Shown: in pieces, positions 36,906 through 45,937 of the stretch
Numbering within the stretch: position 1 is the first letter of the stretch
How the letters are laid out: the number at the start of each line of letters is the position of its first letter
From: UBA12202 sp002691725
Lineage (GTDB): Bacteria > Pseudomonadota > Alphaproteobacteria > Puniceispirillales > UBA1172
Length of the DNA: 64,000 nt
NCBI GenBank assembly: GCA_965660675.1
Contig: CBFIAU010000008.1
Coordinates: forward strand, 69,599-133,598
Direction: 5' to 3'
Position numbers and translations under genes: made by a program
Notes under the pieces: model-generated
Told to the model about the DNA's origin: nothing
What the model saw: the letters and a program-made list of their open reading frames with translations, nothing else
Database searches by the model: none

Positions 36906-38027
36906 TTACAATAAAACTGAAGGTAGGGCAAAATGTGGTCTGTTGCTATCATCAAATATATCGTCAATCATCTCATCTGTTACATCCTCAAGGCATTGAT
37001 GCGACCATTGCGGGTTTTGATCCTTATCAATCACCGCTGCTCGCACGCCTTCAGCAAAATCAGGGTACTCTGTTATGCGCTTAGCCAAACAATAATCCAG
37101 CAATAAGGCAGAAATATAACCATCAGAAGGCGCGCTGGTAAGCAGCCGATGCGTCACTTTTAATGATAGTGGACAACGCTGGGTTAGCGCCTGATAGAGA
37201 GGCGCGGCAAGGCTGTGATCAGATGCCGCCGCCGCATCACGAATAGCCTCAAGCCGATCATGCGCCAAGATATCATTTATCCAGTCAAGATGCGGCATCA
37301 ACAGCATAGGTTCAGCATCTCGTCTGGCGAATGCGCTAAGCAAATCATCAATATTTTCCTGCTCAGGTCTGGCGGCTATGGGGGCTAGGGCGGCTATGGC
37401 GGCTTTAAGCTCGGTTATCATCTCATGCGGGATAAAATAATCCATAAGCCCCGATGCAACCATATCACCATGGCCAATGCGTGTTCCCGTTAGTCCGATA
37501 AAAAGCCCTATTCGGCCTGTTGCCCGGCGCAGGAAAAGCGAGGCGGCAACATCAGGAAACAGCCCAATGCCTGTTTCTGGCATCGTAAAATCAATCCTGT
37601 CAGTGATCACAGGGTGCGATGAATTAAACAAAAGTCCAGAACCGCCGCCCATGGTTAGCCCATCAGCAATGCAAATCAACGGCTTGGGGAAGCCAGCAAT
37701 GATCATATCCATAGCATATTCAGCTTCAAAATAATCCAGCGTTTCTGGTGATTTCCTCTGCATACTCTCTAAAGCTTCACGAATATCACCGCCAGCACAG
37801 AAAGCGCGGCCTTCGCTAGCGCAAAGAATGACCTGATCAATGGTATCATCATGCCAGTATTGCTCAAGCTTATCTCTGATCTGATGGCACATTGTTGTTG
37901 TCAGGGCGTGTAGCGCCTTTGGCCTGTTCAGCGTGATTTGCCCAGTCCGGCTACTAGTCCTGCTACCAGTCCGGCTACCACTCTGGCCAATAGTATCAAA
38001 ATTGAGATATTCAGTTTCAATGCTCAT
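36906..38027 (-). CDS. Crotonase-family protein, probable 3-hydroxyisobutyryl-CoA hydrolase
   Basis: The 373-residue length, longer than simple enoyl-CoA hydratases, and the segments ITLNRPKALHALT, SEGRAFCAGGDIREAL, DGLTMGGGSGLL and PETGIGLFPDVAASLFL point to 3-hydroxyisobutyryl-CoA hydrolase, an enzyme of valine breakdown. I start at ATG 38027 (MSIETEYLNF), since the upstream in-frame residues to 38144 look non-coding. Between the first two beta strands there is an unusual GSRTGSRTSSRTG stretch encoded by 12-bp tandem repeats. No other valine-degradation gene lies next to it. Confidence 0.87.
   Translation of the reverse strand: MSIETEYLNFDTIGQSGSRTGSRTSSRTGQITLNRPKALHALTTTMCHQIRDKLEQYWHDDTIDQVILCASEGRAFCAGGDIREALESMQRKSPETLDYFEAEYAMDMIIAGFPKPLICIADGLTMGGGSGLLFNSSHPVITDRIDFTMPETGIGLFPDVAASLFLRRATGRIGLFIGLTGTRIGHGDMVASGLMDYFIPHEMITELKAAIAALAPIAARPEQENIDDLLSAFARRDAEPMLLMPHLDWINDILAHDRLEAIRDAAAASDHSLAAPLYQALTQRCPLSLKVTHRLLTSAPSDGYISALLLDYCLAKRITEYPDFAEGVRAAVIDKDQNPQWSHQCLEDVTDEMIDDIFDDSNRPHFALPSVLL
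37944..37991. repeat. 12-bp tandem repeat inside the crotonase gene
   Basis: Four 12-bp units lie at 37944-37955, 37956-37967, 37968-37979 and 37980-37991, of the form AGTCCGGCTACC with drift in the last unit. On the minus strand they encode repeated GSRT tetrapeptides between the first strands of the fold. Confidence 0.9.
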
Positions 38028-38138
38028 GCCTGATCTATACGCCAAATTAAGCGGATTGAGAAGATGGCAGAGCAAAAGATCGCATGAAAATAGCCCTATA
38101 TATGCGTCAATCTGGTTCAGCATTTGAAAGAATACAAT

Positions 38139-38167
38139 TTGCACCTTGTCATAGCTATGTTTATATA
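38139..38167 (+). promoter_or_regulatory. hemB promoter, placed for a leaderless transcript
   Basis: TTGCAC (38139-38144) is followed after exactly 17 nt by TATATA (38162-38167). The ATG at 38173 lies only 5 nt beyond the -10 box, so the predicted transcription start falls on the start codon itself. No Shine-Dalgarno sequence is seen. Confidence 0.6.
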
Positions 38168-38172
38168 ACCCT

Positions 38173-39189
38173 ATGACTAGACAAAATAATCTTATGCCCG
38201 GCTATCCGATCACCCGATTACGGCGCAGCAGAATGAATATGTTCAGCCGCGCCATGCTGACCGAAAACAGCATCCTGCCAAGTGATTTGATCTGGCCTGT
38301 TTTTATCACCGAAGGCCAGAATATTGCTGAGCCGATTGAAGGCCTGACCGGTGTTGATCGGATTAGCCTGGATATTCTTGCTCATAGAGCAAAGATGGCA
38401 CATAGGTTGGGGATACCTGCTATTGCTATTTTTCCGCGCATTGATGCCGCCCTTAAAGATGATGAAGGCAGCAATGCCCTAGCCAGCGATAATCTGGTTT
38501 GTCGTGCCATTGCCGCCATAAAATCCGCTGAACCTGATATGGGTGTAGTGGTTGATATCGCTCTCGACCCCTTTACCACCCATGGCCATGATGGGGTTAT
38601 TCGGGCTGGTGTTGTTGATAATGATGCGAGCCTTGAGGTGCTGATTAAGCAAGCCGTTAATTATGCCCGGGCTGGCAGTGATATTGTGGCACCATCTGAT
38701 ATGATGGACGGCCGCATTGGCGCTATTCGGGCAGGGCTTGATGAGGCGGGTTTCACGCAAGTGATGATCATGTCCTATGCGGCGAAATACGCCTCTTCGC
38801 TTTATGCGCCGTTCCGGGCGGCGGTTAGTGCCGGCGCCCTTTCTGAGATTAAAGACAAAACCAGCTATCAGATGAACCCTGCCAATAGTGACGAAGCTAT
38901 GCGCGAAATTGCTCTGGATATCAAAGAAGGTGCTGATTTTATCATGGTAAAACCGGGGATGCCGTATCTGGATATTATTCGCCGTTCTGTTGACCAATTT
39001 AATATTCCTGTATTCGCTTATCAGGTTAGCGGCGAATATCAAATGATTCAAAGCCTTGCCAGCACTTTGACTGAGGATAAGCAAAAGGCCTTGATCATGG
39101 AAATGCTGATCAGTTTCAAACGCGCTGGATGTACAGGAATTTTGAGCTATTTTGCTTATCAGATTGCCGAATGGCTGAATGAAACCTAG
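38173..39189 (+). CDS. hemB: Delta-aminolevulinic acid dehydratase (porphobilinogen synthase)
   Basis: HemB condenses two 5-aminolevulinate molecules to porphobilinogen for heme and related tetrapyrroles. The 338-residue barrel carries both Schiff-base lysines, in IMSYAAKYASSLYAPFR and IMVKPGMPYLDI. The metal site segment reads DIALDPFTTHGHDG, with Asp where zinc-type enzymes have Cys, so this is the magnesium-dependent type. Start is either ATG 38173 or ATG 38194 (MPGYPITRLRR); neither has a ribosome-binding site. The divergent crotonase gene starts about 145 bp away. Confidence 0.97.
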   Translation: MTRQNNLMPGYPITRLRRSRMNMFSRAMLTENSILPSDLIWPVFITEGQNIAEPIEGLTGVDRISLDILAHRAKMAHRLGIPAIAIFPRIDAALKDDEGSNALASDNLVCRAIAAIKSAEPDMGVVVDIALDPFTTHGHDGVIRAGVVDNDASLEVLIKQAVNYARAGSDIVAPSDMMDGRIGAIRAGLDEAGFTQVMIMSYAAKYASSLYAPFRAAVSAGALSEIKDKTSYQMNPANSDEAMREIALDIKEGADFIMVKPGMPYLDIIRRSVDQFNIPVFAYQVSGEYQMIQSLASTLTEDKQKALIMEMLISFKRAGCTGILSYFAYQIAEWLNET

Positions 39190-39225
39190 AGTACAATCAA
39201 ATATAAACGTAAAGAAGATAAAATC

Positions 39226-40443
39226 ATGACTGTCACCCCTGATGCTATCCGCAAAGCCCATAAAGCCATGGAAGGCGCGGTTCTTCGCACCCCTAGCGTA
39301 TATTCTCCGACGTTATCAAGCATGACCGATGCCGATATCTGGTTGAAGCTTGAAAATCAGCAAATCACCTCATCCTTTAAGCCGCGTGGCGCCTTTACCC
39401 GAATGAGCGCACTGACCCAGGATGAAGCCAAGCGCGGCGTTATATCTATGTCAGCAGGTAATCATGCCCAAGCCGTTGCCTATCATGCCAAACAAATGGG
39501 AATACCTGCGGTTATTGTCATGCCATCGCAAACCCCATTTGCCAAAATTAATCGCACCCGCGCATGGGGGGCTGAGGTAATACTGGAAGGCCGAAACCTG
39601 AATGAATGTGAAGGCGTGGTTTCGCAAATCATTGCTGAACGCGGCATGACATTAATTCATCCCTATAATGATGAGTTGGTGATGACAGGTCAGGGATCAG
39701 TCGGGCTTGAAATGCTTGCGGATAATCCCGATCTTGATACGCTGATTGTCCCTATTGGTGGCGGCGGCTTAATCTCAGGCATTGCCATTGCCGCGCGCGA
39801 TATCAATCCTGATATTCGTATTATTGGTGTCGAAGCCGAATTATGGCCAACGATGACAGATATGGTGGCGGGTGATGATATTCGCGGCGGCGGCGAAACG
39901 CTAGCTGAGGGCATTGCTGTCAAAAAGCCAGGTGCGCTAACCATGCCTGTCGTCCGTGATCTGGTCGATGAGATTGTGCTGGTTAACGAAGTCATCATAG
40001 AACACGCGGTTGGCGTTATGGTGGAACAGCAACGTCTGGTAACAGAAGGCGCGGGCGCCGCCGGTGTCGCAGCACTGCTCCAATATCCTGAAAAGGTTAA
40101 GGGTCATAAATGCGGCGTTGTGATTTGTGGCGGTAATATTGATCCTCGGCTGCTATCGGCGGTGCTGACCCGAAATATGGCGCGAGATGGCCGGATTGCT
40201 CGCCTGCGGATTGATATCACGGATGAGCCGGGAATGTTGGCTGGAATTACAGGTGCGATCAGTAGCTGTAAATCCAATATCATTGAGATTTTCCACCAGC
40301 GCATGTTCCAGGATGTCCCGCCTAAACTCGCCAAAATTGATGCCGTGATTGAGACTCGTGGCGGTGATCATTTGCAAGAAATTGTGCAAGCGATCAGGGA
40401 TAAAGGATTTACCGTGACCATATTATCGGATATGTCATCATAA
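39226..40443 (+). CDS. ilvA: Threonine ammonia-lyase with ACT domain
   Basis: This PLP enzyme deaminates threonine to 2-oxobutyrate. Lys52 in SSFKPRGAF binds PLP, and the phosphate loop is IPIGGGGLISGIA near residue 175. A C-terminal ACT domain (from about 325, RLRIDITDEPGMLAGITGAI) suggests allosteric control. The 405-residue layout with one ACT domain matches the tdcB/ilvA short form, so biosynthetic and catabolic roles cannot be told apart with certainty. A second, shorter paralogue lies at 54112. Confidence 0.92.
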   Translation: MTVTPDAIRKAHKAMEGAVLRTPSVYSPTLSSMTDADIWLKLENQQITSSFKPRGAFTRMSALTQDEAKRGVISMSAGNHAQAVAYHAKQMGIPAVIVMPSQTPFAKINRTRAWGAEVILEGRNLNECEGVVSQIIAERGMTLIHPYNDELVMTGQGSVGLEMLADNPDLDTLIVPIGGGGLISGIAIAARDINPDIRIIGVEAELWPTMTDMVAGDDIRGGGETLAEGIAVKKPGALTMPVVRDLVDEIVLVNEVIIEHAVGVMVEQQRLVTEGAGAAGVAALLQYPEKVKGHKCGVVICGGNIDPRLLSAVLTRNMARDGRIARLRIDITDEPGMLAGITGAISSCKSNIIEIFHQRMFQDVPPKLAKIDAVIETRGGDHLQEIVQAIRDKGFTVTILSDMSS

Positions 40444-40455
40444 TCAGAGGTGGAG

Positions 40456-41208
40456 ATGAATAACAGGAATGACATCTCATTTACCGACCCTCTGGTCATG
40501 CGCGTTACGCGGCCGTCGCCATGTTCTTATTTGCATGGGCGGGTAGAACAGCGCCTTGCCGCCGATATCACCTCTCAACCCAAAAGCCATGATCAGCTTG
40601 CCAAAGCCGGGTTTAGGCGTGTTGAAAACTGGGTTTATCGGCCGATTTGCGCGAATTGCAATGCCTGTAAACCGTTACGTATTCCATCAGGTAACATCAA
40701 TGAAGGTCAGCTCCTGATCAGCCAAAGCCAACGCCGCATCATTAAGAAAAACGCGCATATTTCGCGTGATTTGCTTCATAACTATGGCATTGATGAGCAT
40801 TATGAGCTGTTTCAGACCTATTTGAATAGCCGCCATGGCGATGGCCAGATGGCTGATATGGATAAGAGCAGTTATGCGGCGATGATTAATTGCAGCCCCA
40901 TTGACACGGTGCTGATCGAATATAGAGATCAGGGGGCGCTTTACGGCGTGATTCTGGTTGATATTCAAGATGATGGGCTATCACTTGTTTATAGTTTCTT
41001 TGATCCTGAGAAACAGCATCTATCGCCGGGAAGTTTCATGATATTGGATTGTGCGGCAGTCGCGCATCATATGGGCTTGCCTTATGTCTATCTAGGTTAT
41101 TATATCGCTACATCGCATAAGATGAATTACAAATCCAGATTTAAGCCTGCTGAGATTCTGGAAAAAGGGTATTGGATTCCGCTTGCTGAAGCTGATGATA
41201 ATATCTAA
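40456..41208 (+). CDS. bpt: Aspartate/glutamate leucyltransferase (Bpt)
   Basis: Bpt moves Leu from Leu-tRNA to N-terminal Asp or Glu of proteins, marking them for ClpS-ClpAP in the N-end rule. The 250-residue protein has the cysteine-rich N-terminal segment YRPICANCNACKPLRIP and, near the C-terminus, the YLGYYIATSHKMNYKSRFKP region typical of the ATE/Bpt family. I use the ATG at 40456; a GTG at 40450 is in frame. It follows ilvA by 12 nt and converges on parC. Confidence 0.94.
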   Translation: MNNRNDISFTDPLVMRVTRPSPCSYLHGRVEQRLAADITSQPKSHDQLAKAGFRRVENWVYRPICANCNACKPLRIPSGNINEGQLLISQSQRRIIKKNAHISRDLLHNYGIDEHYELFQTYLNSRHGDGQMADMDKSSYAAMINCSPIDTVLIEYRDQGALYGVILVDIQDDGLSLVYSFFDPEKQHLSPGSFMILDCAAVAHHMGLPYVYLGYYIATSHKMNYKSRFKPAEILEKGYWIPLAEADDNI

Positions 41209-41220
41209 GACGTCGCAGAT

Positions 41221-43422
41221 TTAGGTAAATCTTGGCGGTTTTGGAAATCCAACAGGAACAATTTTACCAGCGCCAGCGCGTTTGCCAACCCAAGGCGTGA
41301 TATCTCTTTCTGTTCTTGTCCGGCCACCTAATTGCACCCAGCTCAAACCGTCCTCAGCCCTAAAGCTTGTCGCATCAGCAAGCCACGCATCTTTATAGCG
41401 CTGTAAAATCACACCTCTGCCTTTGGCCATAACGGGGATATCATCGGCATTAATGATCAACATTTTTCGGTTACTGCCAACCAGCGCGACGCTCTCACCA
41501 GCTAGCGGTTTTGCCGCAATCATCCGCGCCTTATCCATCACAGTCATGACCTGACGGCCAGTTTTCGTCTGAGCAATAAGCTGATCAATCTCAGTAATAA
41601 AGCCATGCCCCGATGACGAGGCCAGCAATATCTTGCCCGGTTTCACCACCATAATGGAAATGATAGGGGTATCAACCGCGATATCTATCATCAACGCCAA
41701 TGGCTCACCAAAGCCCCGGCCACCGGGCAGTTTATCAATGGAAATGGTATAGAAACGGCCATTTTCCAGGCCGATCACCAACCGATCTGTGCTATCGGCA
41801 TGAAGATGAAATTTAGGCGCATCACCTTCTCTGAGACGAATATCAGCATCAGGCTCAATACGGCCCTTCATGCTCCTGATCCAGCCATTTTCTGAACAGA
41901 CAATCGTCACCGCTTCTTTTTCGACCAGCATTTCCGCCGGATCACTATCTAAAACAGGCTGCGGTTCTATCCGTGTTAGACGCTGATCAGTTTTTATAAA
42001 CTGCGCCCGCATGGCCTTAATACTGGACGTAATCACAGCTCTCTGACGCCCCTCATCAGCCATCATAGCGTTGAGGTCTGCGGCCTCAGCATTAAGATCA
42101 TCACGCTCTTTTCCAAGCTCCATTTCCTCAAGCCTGCGCAATGACCGCAGCCGCATATCCAATATCGCATTAGCCTGATTCTCATTGAGCCCGAAACGCT
42201 CCATCAGCCGTGGTCGGGGGTGATCTTCTTCGCGGATAATGGCAATGACTTCATCAAGATTGAGATAGACAACCAGATACCCTTCCAGCACTTCCAGGCG
42301 GGCAATAATCTTGTTCAGCCTATGTGATGTGCGCCGCCGTAACACAACCAACTGATGATCAATCCACGCCAGCAAAGCGTCTTTTATAGACATCACCCCA
42401 GGCGTTCCTGTGCCATCCAAGACATTCAGATTAAGCCCAATCCGATATTCCAGATCAGTCATCCGAAACAGATTTTCCATCAATAGTTTCGGATCAATCC
42501 GACGTGATTTAGGTTCAATGACAAGCCGAATATCTTCGGCAGATTCGTCCATAATATCAGCAATGAAAGGCAATTTTTTGGCTTGCATCAATTCAGCCAT
42601 TTTTTCAATCAATCTGGCTTTCTGAACCTGATAGGGGATGGCGGTGATGATAATTTTCCAGCCGCCGCCTTTTTCGGTTTCACATTGCCATGCCGCCCGC
42701 AACCTAAACGCCCCCCGACCAGTGGCATAGGCCTCAGCCAGTTGTTCGGGCGCTTCTATTAACACTCCGCCAGTCGGAAAATCAGGGCCTTTGATAAAAT
42801 CCAGCATCTTGGCATGGCTAGCATTAGGATGCTTGATCAAATGCAAGGCGGCATCGATTAGCTCAATGGCATTATGCGGCGGAATTGACGTTGCCATACC
42901 AACAGCAATACCTTGTGCGCCATTGGCCAGGAGGTTAGGGAAAGCCGCTGGCAAGATGACCGGCTCCTCGCCCTCACCATCATAGGTTTGCCGGAAATCC
43001 ACAGCATCCTCGTCAATGCCGTCAAGCAAGAGCTGAGCGACTAGCGTCATTCGGGCTTCGGTATAGCGCATCGCCGCTGCGTTATCACCATCGATATTGC
43101 CAAAATTCCCCTGCCCATCAACCAGTGGATAGCGCATAGCAAACTCTTGCGCTAATCTGACCATCGCATCATAAATCGCAGCATCACCATGCGGGTGAAA
43201 CTTACCCATAACATCACCAACAACACGCGCTGATTTTTTGAAACCCTGCCCCGGATCAAGGCGCAATAGCCGCATCGCATAGAGCAGGCGGCGATGAACA
43301 GGTTTCAGCCCATCACGAACATCAGGCAATGATCGTGAGGTAATGGTTGATAAGGCATAAGCAAGATAGCGCTGGCTTAGCTCTGACGAAAAATCAGTTT
43401 TGATCAATTCATTTTCAGCCAT
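41221..43422 (-). CDS. parC: DNA topoisomerase IV subunit A
   Basis: ParC is the DNA-cutting subunit that decatenates sister chromosomes. The catalytic Tyr120 lies in AAAMRYTEARMT, and the quinolone-resistance region VVGDVMGKFHPHGDAAIYDAM is at about residues 67-87 (cited as a location). Length 733 and a C-terminal domain with fewer beta-pinwheel blades separate it from GyrA. It is the last gene of the rsh-to-parC run; recO ends 6 bp upstream. Confidence 0.96.
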   Translation of the reverse strand: MAENELIKTDFSSELSQRYLAYALSTITSRSLPDVRDGLKPVHRRLLYAMRLLRLDPGQGFKKSARVVGDVMGKFHPHGDAAIYDAMVRLAQEFAMRYPLVDGQGNFGNIDGDNAAAMRYTEARMTLVAQLLLDGIDEDAVDFRQTYDGEGEEPVILPAAFPNLLANGAQGIAVGMATSIPPHNAIELIDAALHLIKHPNASHAKMLDFIKGPDFPTGGVLIEAPEQLAEAYATGRGAFRLRAAWQCETEKGGGWKIIITAIPYQVQKARLIEKMAELMQAKKLPFIADIMDESAEDIRLVIEPKSRRIDPKLLMENLFRMTDLEYRIGLNLNVLDGTGTPGVMSIKDALLAWIDHQLVVLRRRTSHRLNKIIARLEVLEGYLVVYLNLDEVIAIIREEDHPRPRLMERFGLNENQANAILDMRLRSLRRLEEMELGKERDDLNAEAADLNAMMADEGRQRAVITSSIKAMRAQFIKTDQRLTRIEPQPVLDSDPAEMLVEKEAVTIVCSENGWIRSMKGRIEPDADIRLREGDAPKFHLHADSTDRLVIGLENGRFYTISIDKLPGGRGFGEPLALMIDIAVDTPIISIMVVKPGKILLASSSGHGFITEIDQLIAQTKTGRQVMTVMDKARMIAAKPLAGESVALVGSNRKMLIINADDIPVMAKGRGVILQRYKDAWLADATSFRAEDGLSWVQLGGRTRTERDITPWVGKRAGAGKIVPVGFPKPPRFT

Positions 43423-43428
43423 CTTCGC

Positions 43429-44247
43429 TTATCCTTCCTCATGCGAGGGATGATCATATGTAATATCAAACGCCATATTTTTACCAAATTGGTCTTTACC
43501 AAATTGATCCTTACCAAATTGCAGCATCACCATATCTTGCAATCGTTGCCTTGCCTCTGCCATAGGTTGATGATGCACCCCAAAGATACGGCGCGCAATG
43601 AAATGTCCTGTCATACGAATACCATTGATGACATCTTCTTCAAGTGATTTTGCGTCGCCGCCCAAAAAACCGGGTAGGACGAGCAAGCGAGGGATATGTT
43701 CGCCCGCCGCTTCTGAGGTCACGGCACCGCCGCTTCTGGGGCTGACATAACGCAGGCCTTCGGTGACGCCACTAACCGCACAGCGGTCAAGTTCCAGCCC
43801 AAAGCCAGCCACCGCCAGCAAGCCAATTTCCCAGCGAATATACGCCGCCAGCCAAAGCGGTGTATCCATATCAGATGATAACAGCTCTAACATCGCCGCC
43901 GTCGCATCATAAACAGGTTCAACCGGCTCTCTTTCGGCAATCGCGGCTTGCAGTAAAGCACAGATTGAAGTTAATGCCACCAGCTGCATTCGGTCATTCA
44001 TAATTGTTGCCGCATGAGCATTAGCCAGTTCCATTGTCATGCTGCCGAGATGTTCATCGAGGCGCGCCCGCCAGCTCACTGAAACTTGATTTCCGGGTTG
44101 CATGATTGGCCGCATATTGCGCCCTTGACCACCTCTAACCAGCCCGGCATAACGCCCATGATGCTGTGTCAGGACATGCACAATTGCCGCATGTTCGCCA
44201 TGCGGTCGGCAATCAATGATGATAGCGGTATCCGTCCATTCAGGCAT
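43429..44247 (-). CDS. recO: DNA repair protein RecO
   Basis: RecO helps load RecA onto SSB-coated DNA in the RecFOR pathway. The N-terminal OB fold begins WTDTAIIIDCRPHGEHAAIVHVLT, cited as the region at residues 3-26. The GLELDRCAVSG segment matches the family. Start is ATG 44247 (MPEWTD), 2 nt after the era stop. The C-terminus holds three QFGKD-like pentapeptides in a row, encoded by a 15-bp tandem repeat and lying beyond the conserved fold. Confidence 0.93.
   Translation of the reverse strand: MPEWTDTAIIIDCRPHGEHAAIVHVLTQHHGRYAGLVRGGQGRNMRPIMQPGNQVSVSWRARLDEHLGSMTMELANAHAATIMNDRMQLVALTSICALLQAAIAEREPVEPVYDATAAMLELLSSDMDTPLWLAAYIRWEIGLLAVAGFGLELDRCAVSGVTEGLRYVSPRSGGAVTSEAAGEHIPRLLVLPGFLGGDAKSLEEDVINGIRMTGHFIARRIFGVHHQPMAEARQRLQDMVMLQFGKDQFGKDQFGKNMAFDITYDHPSHEEG
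43481..43525. repeat. 15-bp tandem repeat at the recO 3' end
   Basis: Three 15-bp units (43481-43495, 43496-43510, 43511-43525) share TTACCAAATTG exactly and differ only in the last four bases. They encode LQFGK-DQFGK-DQFGK on the minus strand. Confidence 0.92.
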
Positions 44248-44249
44248 GA

Positions 44250-45143
44250 TCAGGCATTGAAGTCTAAACCCCAATCCCTGTATCGGGCAGGATCATCTAG
44301 CCAATTTTTACGAAATTTGACATGGGTGAATAAATGCACCCGACGATCCAGCATCGCCTCTAATTCTTGTCTTGCTGCTTTCCCAATACGGCCAATGGTT
44401 TTGCCGCCCTGCCCCAGAATAATGCCGCGATGGCCTTCTCTTGCGACATAAATGGAGCATCTGACTTCGGCGCTACCATCATCACGTTCAACCCATTCCT
44501 CGGTTTCTACGGTGAGCTGATAAGGCAGTTCTTCGTGCAGATTAAGAAACAGTTTTTCACGCAAAATTTCCGCCGCCAGCAAGCGTTGAGGCAGATCAGA
44601 CAGATCATCAGGATCATATAAATAAGGGCTATCGGGCATTTGCTCTGCGAGCCATGCCAGAATATCATCCGTGCCTTTGGCTTTTTCCGCAGATACCATA
44701 AAGATTTTGGTAAAATCATAAAGCTCTGACAGCGCACTTGTTCGCTTGATCACATGTTCAGGCGATGTTAGATCAATTTTGTTGAGAATAAGCGCGGCTT
44801 TCACCTGCTTTTCTTTGATACTGTCGACAATCCGCATCGTATCAGCATCAATCTGCGCGCGCGCCACATCATGCACGAGCATAATCACATCACTATCACC
44901 AGCGCCTTGCCATGCAGCACTTACCATCGCTCGATCAAGTCGGCGCTTCGGTTGAAAAATGCCCGGCGTATCGACAAAAATCACCTGGCTTTGCTTTTCC
45001 ATGGCAATGCCGCGAATACAGCTCCGCGTGGTTTGCACCTTTGGTGTGACGATAGAAACTTTTTGTCCAATCATGGTATTCATCAAGGTTGACTTGCCAG
45101 CATTAGGCGCCCCGATCAGCGATACAAAACCTGCTTTGGTCAT
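44250..45143 (-). CDS. era: GTPase Era
   Basis: Era is a GTPase needed for maturation of 16S rRNA and the small subunit. G motifs are visible: GAPNAGKS at residues 12-19 (G1), DTPGIF (G3) and NKID (G4). The C-terminal KH domain includes YVAREGHRGIILGQGGKTIGRIG, which binds the 3' end of 16S rRNA. Length 297 is normal. It overlaps rnc by 4 bp, the classic rnc-era coupling. Confidence 0.97.
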   Translation of the reverse strand: MTKAGFVSLIGAPNAGKSTLMNTMIGQKVSIVTPKVQTTRSCIRGIAMEKQSQVIFVDTPGIFQPKRRLDRAMVSAAWQGAGDSDVIMLVHDVARAQIDADTMRIVDSIKEKQVKAALILNKIDLTSPEHVIKRTSALSELYDFTKIFMVSAEKAKGTDDILAWLAEQMPDSPYLYDPDDLSDLPQRLLAAEILREKLFLNLHEELPYQLTVETEEWVERDDGSAEVRCSIYVAREGHRGIILGQGGKTIGRIGKAARQELEAMLDRRVHLFTHVKFRKNWLDDPARYRDWGLDFNA

Positions 45144-45937
45144 TGGCTTTTGCCCCCCAATAATGGCTTTGCTAATGGTTTTGCTGATGGCTTTGCTAAT
45201 GGTTTGTCAGAATGGCCGTGTTTATCTAACCATGCCGCCGCCGCATGTTGTTCAGCCAGCTGGCGTGAGCTGCCCTTCGCCTCAATGGATTGACCATTTA
45301 GCATTATGGCAGTGGTGAACTCCGGCGCATGAGCAGGCCCTGTGCGAGCAACAATGCTATATTCGGGCAAGACCGAAAAATGTTTAAGCGCATATTCTTG
45401 CAAGCGAGACTTGGCATCTTTTTCAAGTTGTTGGCGTGTCGCCAGCTTTTCATCCCAGATCGACAGCACAACACGCTTAGCCTCATCATAGCCTGCATCA
45501 CGCCAGATCGCGCCGATTAAGGCCTCTAACGCATCGGCAAGCACTTTATCAGTATTAGCAAGGTCGGTATTTGGCTGAACCAAGAGCGCCTGCCCCAGCG
45601 ATAACTGACGCGCTAATTCTGTCATGGTGAAATTATCAACACAATCATGATAAAACCGCGTTAGAACACCCTCACGCTCATCAGTGACTTGGGTGAATAT
45701 AGCATCAGCAATGATCAGATTAATTACCCTATCCCCCAAAAACTCAAGCCGCTGATTATTAATATCAGAAGCTATGCCAGAATTAGTGCTATTATTAATG
45801 CTGGGATGCGTCATCGCCTCGATGAGCAAATTACGGTCAGCAAAATGGTAGCTGATCTTATCTTCCAGAGATTTTTGCGCCTCACTAATATGATCTGGGA
45901 TACTATGGTCAGGTAGTTCTGGCTTTGTTTTGCCCAT
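45140..45937 (-). CDS. rnc: Ribonuclease III
   Basis: RNase III cuts double-stranded RNA in rRNA maturation and regulation. The catalytic signature NQRLEFLGDRVINL is in the N-terminal half, and the second acidic cluster is in LADALEALIGAIWRDAGYDEA. The C-terminal double-stranded RNA-binding domain starts near residue 170. After it comes a tail of repeated AKPL/AKPS units from a 12-bp tandem repeat. At 265 residues it is about 40 longer than E. coli RNase III, from N- and C-terminal extensions. lepB ends immediately before its ATG. Confidence 0.96.
   Translation of the reverse strand: MGKTKPELPDHSIPDHISEAQKSLEDKISYHFADRNLLIEAMTHPSINNSTNSGIASDINNQRLEFLGDRVINLIIADAIFTQVTDEREGVLTRFYHDCVDNFTMTELARQLSLGQALLVQPNTDLANTDKVLADALEALIGAIWRDAGYDEAKRVVLSIWDEKLATRQQLEKDAKSRLQEYALKHFSVLPEYSIVARTGPAHAPEFTTAIMLNGQSIEAKGSSRQLAEQHAAAAWLDKHGHSDKPLAKPSAKPLAKPLLGGKSQ
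45163..45210. repeat. 12-bp tandem repeat at the rnc 3' end
   Basis: Four 12-bp units (45163-45174, 45175-45186, 45187-45198, 45199-45210) of the form ATGGCTTTGCTA run up to the rnc tail. Units one and three are identical. They encode repeated (L/S)AKP units on the minus strand. Confidence 0.92.
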
